Both the position numbers and the translations under genes were made by a program. DNA of 64,000 nucleotides from Brevundimonas sp. NIBR11 (GTDB taxonomy: Bacteria > Pseudomonadota > Alphaproteobacteria > Caulobacterales > Caulobacteraceae). Numbering within the stretch: the first letter of the stretch is position 1; each line of letters starts with the position of its first letter. The notes below the pieces were generated by a model that saw nothing but the letters and a program-made list of their open reading frames with translations, was not told the origin of the DNA and did no database searches. The stretch lies in NCBI RefSeq assembly GCF_027912535.1, contig NZ_CP115465.1, positions 1,220,001 to 1,284,000 of the forward strand. The letters run 5' to 3'. Below are positions 32,386-39,579 of the stretch, piece by piece.

Positions 32386-32408
32386 GACCCGCAGGGTCGG
32401 CCATCGCC

Positions 32409-32425
32409 GCTAACGAACCGTTAGC
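32409..32425. terminator. Short perfect hairpin after the lipoprotein gene
   Basis: GCTAACG and CGTTAGC with a 3-nt loop, one base past the stop of the lipoprotein gene at 32427 and 23 nt before the O-antigen ligase start. No T-tract, so it may be an attenuator or an mRNA end-stabilising hairpin. Confidence 0.45.
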
Positions 32426-32426
32426 C

Positions 32427-32822
32427 TCACCAACGCGCGATGAGGGCGTCGAGGCGGGCCACGGCCGAAGGATCGCCGGCCAGGGTCCGGCGAAGCTCTC
32501 GCGCCTCGGCCAGCAGTTCATCGCCGCAGCGAAGCTCGCCCATCCGGACCTGAATTTCGCGATCTTGGGCGGAGTTGTCGCCGCCGATCTCACTGCCGAG
32601 GAAATCGCAACGCACGCCGCGCCACATCATCGCATCCACGGGGTCGGACGGCGGGACGTTCATGGCCAGATAGCGGTCCTGTTGGGCCGTCCAGGGATCG
32701 ACGGCGGCCGAGGTGACCGCAGAAGGGGATGGCGTGGGCTCGGCCGGAACTGCGGGCTCGGCGACGGGCTTGCAGGCGGCGAGAGCGAGGGCGGCCAGGC
32801 TGAAGGCGGCGATCCGGAGCAT
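32427..32822 (-). CDS. Hypothetical lipoprotein, paralog 1 of a tandem pair
   Basis: 131-residue lipoprotein with lipobox LAAC in MLRIAAFSLAALALAAC. After a Pro/Ala linker comes a helical domain: AQQDRYLAMNVPPSDPVDAMMWRG, with cysteines in RCDFLGSE and RCGDELL. The same layout (YLxM, DPVDAxxWR, CxFLxxEIGGD, LARLDA) occurs in the next gene upstream, so they are tandem duplicates. No known domain recognised. An ATG at 32837 would overlap the upstream gene by 11 nt; the ATG at 32822 is chosen. Confidence 0.7.
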   Translation of the reverse strand: MLRIAAFSLAALALAACKPVAEPAVPAEPTPSPSAVTSAAVDPWTAQQDRYLAMNVPPSDPVDAMMWRGVRCDFLGSEIGGDNSAQDREIQVRMGELRCGDELLAEARELRRTLAGDPSAVARLDALIARW

Positions 32823-32826
32823 GCGC

Positions 32827-33225
32827 CTACTGCCCATTGTGGCGGGCGAGGAAGGCGTCGAGCCGGGCGACAGCGGCTGTGTCGGTGGCGCGGGCGGCCT
32901 TTAGCGCCCGTGCGGTCTCGAGCTGCTGTGAGCAGAGTTCGTCGATGCGAGCGTTGACGGCGCGGTCCTGTTCGGGATCGCCGCCGATTTCTCCGGCCAG
33001 GAAGTTGCAGTGGACCTCGCGCCACTCAAGTGCGTCTATCGGGTCAGCGGGCATGGTCTCCATGCCGAGATACTTTTCCTCCAGCGCGGCCCACACGGCG
33101 TCCTGCGCCGCCTGATCCGCTGCGACGGCCGGTGCGGCCTCGGTCGGCGCAGTTGATTCAGCGGCCGGCTGGCAGGCGGCCAGAACGACGGCGGTGAAAC
33201 CGATGGCGATGATGCGCGACGGCAT
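32827..33225 (-). CDS. Hypothetical lipoprotein, paralog 2 of a tandem pair
   Basis: 132-residue lipoprotein, lipobox LAAC in MPSRIIAIGFTAVVLAAC. The mature part parallels its downstream neighbour: EEKYLGMETMPADPIDALEWRE, CNFLAGEIGGDPEQDR, ELCSQQLE and ARLDAFLARH. Two cysteines are conserved between the pair. ATG at 33225 has GGGAGG six nt upstream, the strongest ribosome-binding site of the pair. Function unknown; periplasmic-facing or outer-membrane anchored. Confidence 0.72.
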   Translation of the reverse strand: MPSRIIAIGFTAVVLAACQPAAESTAPTEAAPAVAADQAAQDAVWAALEEKYLGMETMPADPIDALEWREVHCNFLAGEIGGDPEQDRAVNARIDELCSQQLETARALKAARATDTAAVARLDAFLARHNGQ

Positions 33226-33348
33226 GGACCCCTCCCAAGGCATTGAACGATCACAGTGAACCCAAAGCCGGGCCGTGCAAAGGGCTAGCTGGACGCGGCC
33301 GAGACGGCGGGGCAGGCTGGGTGCTTCAACGGAGAGGGGGGACCTCCA

Positions 33349-34509
33349 GTGAGCACCAGTCTGCTGCGATCGCGCGACGGACACCATGCGAGGGTAGGTT
33401 TCGTCGAACTGTTCTTCGACCTGGTCTTCGTGTTCGCAGTGACCCAGATCTCCCACACCCTGCTGGCGCATCTGACGCCGCTGGGCGCGCTGCAGGCCGC
33501 CATGATGGCGGCGGCGGTGTGGTGGGCGTGGATCTACACCAGCTGGGTCACCAACTGGCTTGACCCGGAGCGGGCGCCCGTGCGGATCGCCCTGTTCGTT
33601 CTGATGGGCGCGGGGCTGTTGCTGTCGACCTCATTGCCCGAAGCCTTCGGTGAGAAGGGGCTGTGGTTCGCCGTCGCCTTCGCGTCCATCCAGGTCGGAC
33701 GGACCCTGTTCATGCTGTGGGCGGTGCGACACGACCCGATGCTACGCCGAAACTTCCTGCGCATCCTTTGCTGGTCGTCGCTGGCCGGGGTCTTCTGGAT
33801 CGCGGGCGGGCTGTCGGAGGCGCAGACGCGGCTCGGGTTGTGGCTGGCTGCATTGGGCATCGAATATGTGTCGCCGGCCCTGTCGTTCCGCGTTCCGGGC
33901 CTCGGCAAGGCCGTGACCGCTGACTGGACCGTGGAGGGCGGTCATATCGCCGAGCGGGTCGGGCTGTTCGTCATCATCTGCCTGGGTGAATCCGTGCTGG
34001 TCACCGGGGCGACCTTCTCGGAACTGACCTGGACGACCGAGGTTGTGCAGGCCGCCGTGGTCGCCTTCCTCGGCACCCTGGCGATGTGGTGGCTGTATTT
34101 CAGCGCCTCGCACGAGGCCGCGTCGGACGTCATCGCGGGCGCCGACGATCCGGGCAAGCTGGCGCGACGGGCCTACACCTACTGCCCCATCCTGATCGTG
34201 GCCGGGATCATCGTCACGGCGGTAGGGGACGAGCTGTCGCTGATGCATCCGACCGGCCACGTCGCGGCCGAGGCCGCCGCCGTCCTGATCGGCGGGCCGC
34301 TGCTGTTCATGATCGGCGGGCTGCTGGCCAGGCTCGCGGTGTTCGAGCGCTGGGCCGTGACGAGGCTGGTCGGAGCCGTGGCCCTGGCGGCGCTGTGGCT
34401 GGTCGTGCCGCTGACGACGCCTCTGGGTCTGGCCGCGATGACGACGGGCGTGATGCTGGCCGTGGCGGCGTGGGAAACCTGGCAGAAGGCGCCGGCGTCC
34501 GACGCCTGA
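33349..34509 (+). CDS. LtrA-family membrane protein (low temperature requirement A)
   Basis: 386-residue membrane protein with about ten helices. Family hallmarks: RVGFVELFFDLVFVFAVTQI at the N-terminus, ERVGLFVIICLGESVL in the middle and WWLYFSASHEAA. The name comes from a Listeria cold-growth mutant; biochemical function is not known. GTG start after GGAGAGG. It is transcribed alone and ends 3 nt before a convergent gene. Confidence 0.87.
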   Translation: MSTSLLRSRDGHHARVGFVELFFDLVFVFAVTQISHTLLAHLTPLGALQAAMMAAAVWWAWIYTSWVTNWLDPERAPVRIALFVLMGAGLLLSTSLPEAFGEKGLWFAVAFASIQVGRTLFMLWAVRHDPMLRRNFLRILCWSSLAGVFWIAGGLSEAQTRLGLWLAALGIEYVSPALSFRVPGLGKAVTADWTVEGGHIAERVGLFVIICLGESVLVTGATFSELTWTTEVVQAAVVAFLGTLAMWWLYFSASHEAASDVIAGADDPGKLARRAYTYCPILIVAGIIVTAVGDELSLMHPTGHVAAEAAAVLIGGPLLFMIGGLLARLAVFERWAVTRLVGAVALAALWLVVPLTTPLGLAAMTTGVMLAVAAWETWQKAPASDA

Positions 34510-34512
34510 GGC

Positions 34513-34833
34513 CTATTCGCCACGACCCGCTCCAGGCGCGTAGATGCGGTCGCGGTTTGAGTTCTGGACGTCCAGTCGCTGGGCGAGGGCGCGCGAGTCC
34601 CGGGTCCGGTCCTCACGATGTCGCTGCGTCATGCAGACGCGCTGGGGCATGCGGCTGCCGACGACCGTCTCGGTGCGGCAAATCATGCGGTCTTCCTCCG
34701 GTTCCTCCGCGACGGCGGGAGCCTCGGCGGCCGGAAGCTGGGTCGCTTGGGCGACTGCCATATCCCCCGTCTGCGCTGGAGCGATCTGAAGCGACACAGT
34801 GAGCGTGGCGGCGAAAAGCGTTGAAATCAGCAT
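34513..34833 (-). CDS. Small secreted protein with ICR-x-T-x-x-GSR-x-x-x-x-VC motif
   Basis: 106-residue protein with a signal peptide (MLISTLFAATLTVSLQIAPA). After an Ala/Glu-rich linker comes MICRTETVVGSRMPQRVCMTQRH, broken here as ICRTE, GSRMPQRVC and MTQ, a short motif with two cysteines seen in many small alphaproteobacterial secreted proteins. Function unknown. It converges with the LtrA-like gene. Confidence 0.65.
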   Translation of the reverse strand: MLISTLFAATLTVSLQIAPAQTGDMAVAQATQLPAAEAPAVAEEPEEDRMICRTETVVGSRMPQRVCMTQRHREDRTRDSRALAQRLDVQNSNRDRIYAPGAGRGE

Positions 34834-34888
34834 GACGGGCTCCTGTAAAAGGACGGCGCGCGCACCGTCGTCCTCCGCCTAGCGCCGG

Positions 34889-35281
34889 TCAAGGCTTGTC
34901 GCGGATCGTCGCGCCGACGGGGGCAAGGGCCAGCTTGGCCAGCTCAAGATCCTTCAGGGCGAAGGGGATGCCGATGATGGTGATGGCCTCGGCGAAGGCG
35001 ATCAACAGGTGCGACAGGGCGATGTACCAGCCGGCGAAGACGAACCAGATAACGTTCAGCCCGATGCCGAAGCAGCCGATGCCCTTGCCCTCGGCCTCAC
35101 CGCCCCAGACGACCTCCCGTCCGAAGGGCCAGAAGGAATAGCTGGCGATCCGCCAGGCCGCGAAACTCCAGGGCAGGCCGACGATCGTCAGGGCCAGAAC
35201 GGCGCCGCCGAGCAGCCACAGAAGGCCCGAAATCCAGCCGCCGAGGACGAACCACAGGGCATTCAGGATGAAGCGAATCAC
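34889..35281 (-). CDS. yccF: YccF domain-containing inner-membrane protein
   Basis: 130-residue membrane protein with two YccF repeats: LNALWFVLGGWISGLLWLLGG and LNVIWFVFAGWYIALSHLLIA, each followed by a GIPFA/GLPWSFAAW-like block (IVGLPWSFA, IIGIPFAL). Function unknown. ATG start at 35281. It stands between two convergent or co-directional small genes and is separated from the next by a hairpin. Confidence 0.88.
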   Translation of the reverse strand: MIRFILNALWFVLGGWISGLLWLLGGAVLALTIVGLPWSFAAWRIASYSFWPFGREVVWGGEAEGKGIGCFGIGLNVIWFVFAGWYIALSHLLIAFAEAITIIGIPFALKDLELAKLALAPVGATIRDKP

Positions 35282-35331
35282 GGCGTGTCTGTCCCCATCG
35301 GCGAAAGCGCCGTCAGACCCTAGATAGGCGA

Positions 35332-35358
35332 AAGGCCCCGCTGATTCAGCAGGGCCTT
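35332..35358 (-). terminator. Intrinsic terminator-like hairpin downstream of the DUF2171 gene
   Basis: AAGGCCC and GGGCCTT pair, continued by GCTG/CAGC across a 1-nt mismatch with a 3-nt loop. It lies 32 nt past the DUF2171 stop. On the minus strand the 3' side reads CCTTTCGCC, a weak U-tract. Confidence 0.7.
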
Positions 35359-35390
35359 CCGTGAATTCGCAGACAGGTCTGGGACTGTGG

Positions 35391-35627
35391 CTAGTGCTTC
35401 TCAGTCCACTGGGCCTTGGCCTCGTCCTGGGTCAGGTTCAAGCGGACCTTGTCGTCGTCGACATAGTCGACCCAGCTGGTCGGGATGTAGTGGTGTTTGA
35501 AACCGCCGGCGAGATCGAGCTTGGCCAGTTCGATCTGGTCGCCGTTCACATGATCGACCCGGCCGACGTGGCCGCCGTCCGAACCGACGACTTCGAGGTG
35601 TTCCTTGATGAGGCTGAGGTCTACCAT
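35391..35627 (-). CDS. PRC-barrel-like DUF2171 protein
   Basis: 78-residue protein starting MVDLSLIKEHLEVVGSDG, with a beta-rich PRC-barrel-like core (GGHVGRVDHVNGDQIELAKLD) and HHYIPTSWVDYVDDDKVRL. It matches small DUF2171 proteins, common in alphaproteobacteria and often stress-induced. ATG at 35627 with GGAG 8 nt upstream decides the start. The downstream hairpin ends the transcript. It is divergent from the two small genes at 35695. Confidence 0.8.
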   Translation of the reverse strand: MVDLSLIKEHLEVVGSDGGHVGRVDHVNGDQIELAKLDLAGGFKHHYIPTSWVDYVDDDKVRLNLTQDEAKAQWTEKH

Positions 35628-35694
35628 TGGGTGTCTCCTGTCGAATGGTGAGACGTGGAAACGCCGTTGTGCACAGCCGGTTGCGAGAGATCCG

Positions 35695-35871
35695 ATGGGT
35701 GACATCATCAATCTGAATCGGGCCCGAAAAGCGCGCGACAAGGCCGCAGCCAAGGAGAGCGCGGCCGCGAACCGTGTCGCCCATGGCCTGACGAAAGCCC
35801 AGCGGGATACGGCGAAGGCGGAACGGGAGCGGGCCTCGCGGCTTCTGGATCAGACCAAGCTGGAGGACTGA
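35695..35871 (+). CDS. DUF4169 family small protein
   Basis: 58-residue basic, helical protein: MGDIINLNRARKARDKAA, then NRVAHGLTKAQRD and RLLDQTKLED. This is the DUF4169 pattern (short Arg/Lys/Ala-rich helices). Function unknown. The next gene starts 3 nt after its stop, so the two form a mini-operon. Confidence 0.78.
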   Translation: MGDIINLNRARKARDKAAAKESAAANRVAHGLTKAQRDTAKAERERASRLLDQTKLED

Positions 35872-35873
35872 TC

Positions 35874-36053
35874 ATGGGCGCGACCTATTCTCCCGGGCCT
35901 TCCTCGCGGACCCGCGCAGGCCTGATCGCCCTGATCGCGATCCGGCAGGGGAAAGCCATGCGCGAGCGACGCGCGAAAGAAGAGGAAAAACGCGAGGCGA
36001 AAAAGGCCGCCGAGGCCGAGGCGAAGCCGAAGAAACGCGGCTGGTTCCGCTAG
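35874..36053 (+). CDS. Small basic helical protein (59 aa)
   Basis: 59-residue frame beginning MGATYSPGPSSRTRAGLIAL and ending KKRGWFR. The middle is a highly charged helix (RERRAKEEEKREAKKAAEAE). GGAGG lies seven nt before the ATG, inside the tail of the DUF4169 gene, and the codon usage is GC3-rich like its neighbours. These support a real gene despite its size. Its stop overlaps the EamA stop (CTAG). No family recognised. Confidence 0.6.
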   Translation: MGATYSPGPSSRTRAGLIALIAIRQGKAMRERRAKEEEKREAKKAAEAEAKPKKRGWFR

Positions 36054-36964
36054 CTGGCCTTGGGCGCGCGGATCAGCAGCGCCTGACCCGCCAGCACCAG
36101 CAGAAGGCCCAGAAGCGCCGTCCATTCGAATCGGGCGTCCTCGAACAAAACCGATACCAGCATGGCGATCGGCGGCGTCAGAGCCGAAATATAGCTGGCC
36201 AAGGCATAGCCCCGCGCTCGCGCGACAGCGAAGTAGACCAGGAAGGCCACGACCGATCCGAGGATCGACAGGTGGGCCAGTGAGATCAGGTACCCGGGCG
36301 ACAGATCGATGGTGAAATGCGCGCCCGTGACCAGGCCGTGCAGCACCAGCATGACCGTGCCGTATCCCATGGCCCAGCCGGTCTGGGGCAGGATGGCCGA
36401 GCCGAGTTGCTGTCCCCTCCACGAAAAATAATTGCCGACGGCCGAGCTCAGCACCGCCAGAACCGCCAGGCCGATGCCGGTCAGGGCGCGTTGGTCGAAG
36501 CCCGCGCCCAGAGCCTCGCCGCCCGACAGAACGGCCACGCCGACGATGCCGAGGGTCGCGCCGATCCAGGCCTCACGCGACGTCTTCTGGCCGACGACGA
36601 CGCGGAACAGAACGAGGTTCAGAAAGGCAAGGGAGGCGAACACGACCGCGACGATGGCCGAAGTGACATATCCCTCGGCCGCGTAGGTGAAGGTGTAGGA
36701 CACGGCGAAGACGAAGGCGCCCTGGCCCAGGGCCGCCAGATGCTGGCCCCGGTCCAGCCGGATCGACCGGCCCGTCGCCAGGCAGCACACGAAGATGATC
36801 AGGGCCGCCAGACCGAAGCGCCAGGTCAGAGAGGCGACCGGATCCACCGTCCCCAGCTGCCATGTGATGGCGTACCACGTCGTGCCCCAGATGATCGCGC
36901 AGATCGCGACGCCGAGGATGGCCAGAACACCGGCGGAGGGATTGCGCAGTTCGGAAGGGGTCAA
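36050..36964 (-). CDS. EamA/DMT-family transporter
   Basis: 304-residue inner-membrane protein with ten transmembrane segments in two EamA halves. The N-terminal block GVAICAIIWGTTWYAITWQLG and WRFGLAALIIF are typical; the second half has YFSWRGQQLGSAILPQTGWAMGYG and SYISALTPPIAMLVSVLF. Such proteins export small metabolites. The substrate is not predictable. It converges with the 59-residue gene, sharing CTAG. Confidence 0.87.
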   Translation of the reverse strand: MTPSELRNPSAGVLAILGVAICAIIWGTTWYAITWQLGTVDPVASLTWRFGLAALIIFVCCLATGRSIRLDRGQHLAALGQGAFVFAVSYTFTYAAEGYVTSAIVAVVFASLAFLNLVLFRVVVGQKTSREAWIGATLGIVGVAVLSGGEALGAGFDQRALTGIGLAVLAVLSSAVGNYFSWRGQQLGSAILPQTGWAMGYGTVMLVLHGLVTGAHFTIDLSPGYLISLAHLSILGSVVAFLVYFAVARARGYALASYISALTPPIAMLVSVLFEDARFEWTALLGLLLVLAGQALLIRAPKAS

Positions 36965-37068
36965 GGGGGACTCAAAGGGACGGCGCGCGACAGGAAAGGC
37001 CTGGGATGCGCCTCCGACCGGGTCGGCGCAACACCGATCCCGTTCGCTGCTGACAAGTTCCGACTATG

Positions 37069-37830
37069 TCAGGCGCGTAGCTTCAGCGCGGCGCGATCCG
37101 CCGGGGGCACGGCGGCGTAGACGGTGGCCGGGCGAATGCCCAGACGCGCCCGCGCGGTCTCCAGCGGCTCGGCGAACAGGGCCTCATAGTCCAGGCCCGG
37201 CAGCCATTGCGCGCGCCTCCCGTTGCGCCAGGCCTGGAATACGGCTCGACGGGCGGGGATCGATCGCTTCTCCCGTTGGATCTCTCGCGCCGCGCCCCAG
37301 CCGATGAAGCCGAAGCCCAGATTGTGCGTCTGGGCGTACGAGAAGCTGACGACGCAGGCCTCGCCGAGAGCGTCGGTGCCGTAGCCGGTCAGAACGTGCC
37401 AGATGTCGTGCACGTCGCGCAGGCGGCGCGAGTACCAGACGATCGGATGTTGGGCGTCGATCTCCGGCGCGACTTCCCGCGCTGTTTCTGCCAGGCCGTC
37501 GGCGGTGAAGCCACGCGCCTCGCGAAAGGCCCTGTACTCGCCGCCAACGGTGCCGGGGCCGAACCGGCCGAGCCAGTCGGGGTCGTCGAGTTTCAGCGCC
37601 AGCTCGTCGCGCAGGAAGGCTTGCCGCCCGCCCTCGACCGTCTTCAAGAGCCGGCCGTAGCCCTTCGCGCCCGACCGACCCGTCAGGGCGCGCATGATCT
37701 CGAACACCTGAGCGGTGTCTTCCTTGTCGCGGATCAGCTTGCGGAACGCGCGCAAGGCCCTGACGGGGCGGATTCTCTGCGGTCGCAGCACCTCGAACTC
37801 ATCGGGGTAGACGGCGGCGTCCATCGTCAT
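37069..37830 (-). CDS. COQ4-like ubiquinone biosynthesis protein
   Basis: 253-residue protein. The COQ4 metal-binding signature is clear: RDVHDIWHVLTGYG (H-D-x2-H), followed at the right distance by GEACVVSFSYAQ with the acidic ligand. COQ4 takes part in ubiquinone ring modification as scaffold or decarboxylase. ATG at 37830 with AGGAG eight nt upstream is chosen over an in-frame GTG-type extension. The divergent RHH gene starts nearby, so the promoters share about 70 nt. Confidence 0.88.
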   Translation of the reverse strand: MTMDAAVYPDEFEVLRPQRIRPVRALRAFRKLIRDKEDTAQVFEIMRALTGRSGAKGYGRLLKTVEGGRQAFLRDELALKLDDPDWLGRFGPGTVGGEYRAFREARGFTADGLAETAREVAPEIDAQHPIVWYSRRLRDVHDIWHVLTGYGTDALGEACVVSFSYAQTHNLGFGFIGWGAAREIQREKRSIPARRAVFQAWRNGRRAQWLPGLDYEALFAEPLETARARLGIRPATVYAAVPPADRAALKLRA

Positions 37831-37903
37831 GGAAACTCCTCGCGACAAGTCGGCTACCCTATCGCAACCGACTCCCCCGTTAAAGCCGTCCGTCGGAGAC
37901 CTC

Positions 37904-38128
37904 GTGCTCAAGAAACGCTCCGTCGTCCTCGCCGGTCACGCCACCTCTGTGGCGCTGGAGCCAGAATTCTGGGCGGTGCTTGATCGGATCGCGACGGCGC
38001 GCGGGCTCAGCCATGCGGGCCTCTTGGCATGGGTCGACGAGACGCGCGGCCGACAGCCTCTGGCGTCGGCCTGTCGCCTGCTGGCGCTGGAGTTCGCGGC
38101 GTCAGAAAGGGTCATTGGCGAACGCTGA
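37904..38128 (+). CDS. Ribbon-helix-helix domain protein
   Basis: 74-residue protein with an Rhh_4-like domain: VLKKRSVVLAGHATSVALEP, then FWAVLDRIATARGLSHAGLL. The start GTG at 37904 has GGAG six nt upstream and matches the conserved beginning. An ATG at 37829 would add 25 residues and would overlap the COQ4 start codon on the other strand. RHH proteins bind DNA as dimers; a target is not evident. Divergent from the COQ4 gene. Confidence 0.78.
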   Translation: MLKKRSVVLAGHATSVALEPEFWAVLDRIATARGLSHAGLLAWVDETRGRQPLASACRLLALEFAASERVIGER

Positions 38129-38169
38129 ATTTAAGGCGCAGCTTGGGTTCCTCAACCCGGAGCACCACC

Positions 38170-38886
38170 GTGCAGATCGACCGCAGCCTTATCCCGCCAG
38201 CCATCATCGGCGGCCTCATCGCCCTGGGCCTCATCGGGGCCGGGATCGCCGTCGGCGGGGGCGTGGTCAACGCCAACACCGGCAACCGACAGGTCACGGT
38301 GCGGGGCGTCGCCGAGCGCAATGTCGAGGCCGACCTGGCCATCCTATCCCTGCGTTTCACGGTCGCCGGCGAGGCCCTGCCGGACGTGCAGGCCAAGATC
38401 GACGGCGATTTGGCCAAGGTCCGCACGTTCCTGCGGGCCCAGGGCTATGGCGACGACATCATCACCATCGGCCGTCTGGAGGTCACCGACACCCAGTCGC
38501 AGAGCTATGCCCCGTCCGATGGCACGCCCCACTATATCGTCGCCCAGAGCGTGACGGTGCGGACCACGGACGTCGCCCGTGTCGCCCAGACCGAGCGAGC
38601 GCTGAACGACCTGGTGCGCCAGGGCGTGCTGCTGGACTTCACCGCCCCGACCTATGTCTTCACCAAGCTGAACGAGGTGCGGCCGGAGATGATCGCGGAG
38701 GCCACCGCCTCGGCCCGGTCGGGCGCCGAACAGTTCGCAAAAGATTCCGGCGCCCCGCTGGGCCCGATCAAACAGGCGACGCAAGGGTCGTTCGAGATCC
38801 TGGCGCGGGAGGACGTCGATACGGAATCGACGTCGCTCGACAAGCGTGTCCGGGTGGTCGCCACGGTGACCTACCAGCTGCGCTGA
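38170..38886 (+). CDS. SIMPL (DUF541) domain protein
   Basis: 238-residue protein with one N-terminal transmembrane segment or signal anchor (IIGGLIALGLIGAGIAVGGG). The SIMPL domain follows: NRQVTVRGVAERNVEADLAI, LRAQGYGDDIIT and ATASARSGAEQFAKDSG. SIMPL proteins form periplasmic ring or channel-like assemblies of unclear role, linked to oxidative-stress tolerance in E. coli. GTG start with GGAG eight nt upstream. A strong terminator follows. Confidence 0.87.
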   Translation: MQIDRSLIPPAIIGGLIALGLIGAGIAVGGGVVNANTGNRQVTVRGVAERNVEADLAILSLRFTVAGEALPDVQAKIDGDLAKVRTFLRAQGYGDDIITIGRLEVTDTQSQSYAPSDGTPHYIVAQSVTVRTTDVARVAQTERALNDLVRQGVLLDFTAPTYVFTKLNEVRPEMIAEATASARSGAEQFAKDSGAPLGPIKQATQGSFEILAREDVDTESTSLDKRVRVVATVTYQLR

Positions 38887-38904
38887 TCGCGACGCCCAAA
38901 GAAG

Positions 38905-38934
38905 AACGCCCGCCGGAGCGATCCGGCGGGCGTT
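38905..38934. terminator. Bidirectional intrinsic terminator
   Basis: Perfect 13-bp stem AACGCCCGCCGGA / TCCGGCGGGCGTT with a 4-nt loop, followed by TT(TC). It lies between the convergent SIMPL gene and a small membrane-protein gene. Confidence 0.92.
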
Positions 38935-38941
38935 TTCGTGG

Positions 38942-39247
38942 TCAGTTGGACGGCGCCGGGCCCGGCGAGGGCAGGGTCGGCGGCTCCACGTTGGGAAGGT
39001 CCAGCTTCGGTGGGTCGGGCAGGTTCACATCCACATCGACGTTGGTGTCCGCCACCTTGTCGACAGGGTTGGAATTGCCGTTCCAGACCATGAAGGCGAT
39101 CACGGCCACGACAACCAGAAGCGCGCCGACGATGAGGGCCATCGCGCCGCCTCCGCCGCCGCTGCGCTCTGGCTGGACGTTGACGGTGGTTTGACGCGGG
39201 GGCTCCACCACCACGACGCGCTCCGGCGGGAGGTTCGGATCGGTCAT
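38942..39247 (-). CDS. Single-pass membrane protein with DVDVNLP motif, paralog A
   Basis: 101-residue protein. The N-terminal 30 residues are Pro/Val-rich and cytosolic, a Gly run precedes one transmembrane helix (MALIVGALLVVVAVIAFMVW), and the C-terminal part is periplasmic and acidic: VADTNVDVDVNLPDPPKLDLP and a Pro-rich end. It shares the topology and the VDVDVNLP motif with the 60-residue protein encoded 3 nt upstream. Function unknown. Confidence 0.7.
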   Translation of the reverse strand: MTDPNLPPERVVVVEPPRQTTVNVQPERSGGGGGAMALIVGALLVVVAVIAFMVWNGNSNPVDKVADTNVDVDVNLPDPPKLDLPNVEPPTLPSPGPAPSN

Positions 39248-39250
39248 CGG

Positions 39251-39433
39251 TCAGCCCGCCTTCGGGGCTTCGACAGACGGCAAGTTCACGTCGACGTCGA
39301 CTTTCTTGGTGTCGCCGCCCATACCGCCTTGCACGAAGACGAAATAGGCCACGATGGCCAGCACGACGACGACCGCGCCGACGATGAAGGCGAGGCCGGT
39401 GTTGCCGCCGCCGCTGGAAGTGTTCTCAGCCAT
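39251..39433 (-). CDS. Small single-pass membrane protein with DVDVNLP motif, paralog B
   Basis: 60-residue protein: MAENTSSGGGNTG, one transmembrane helix (LAFIVGAVVVVLAIVAYFVF), then GDTKKVDVDVNLPSVEAPKAG. The helix plus acidic VDVDVNLP tail mirror the next gene, which begins 3 nt after its stop. ATG at 39433 has GAGAGGG upstream. It is a duplicated pair of tiny membrane proteins with no known family. Confidence 0.7.
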   Translation of the reverse strand: MAENTSSGGGNTGLAFIVGAVVVVLAIVAYFVFVQGGMGGDTKKVDVDVNLPSVEAPKAG

Positions 39434-39579
39434 TGTTTGGTCCCTCTCGGTTGTCCCCTGGAGCCCAAGAAACACCGGCCACGCTTGCGGGTTCCGCCAC
39501 CGTACCAAGGTCAGGGCCTGACTTTGCCGCATGTGCTCATTATGTTCTCGACTCCTGTTCCGTGCCCGAGTGCCTTCGT

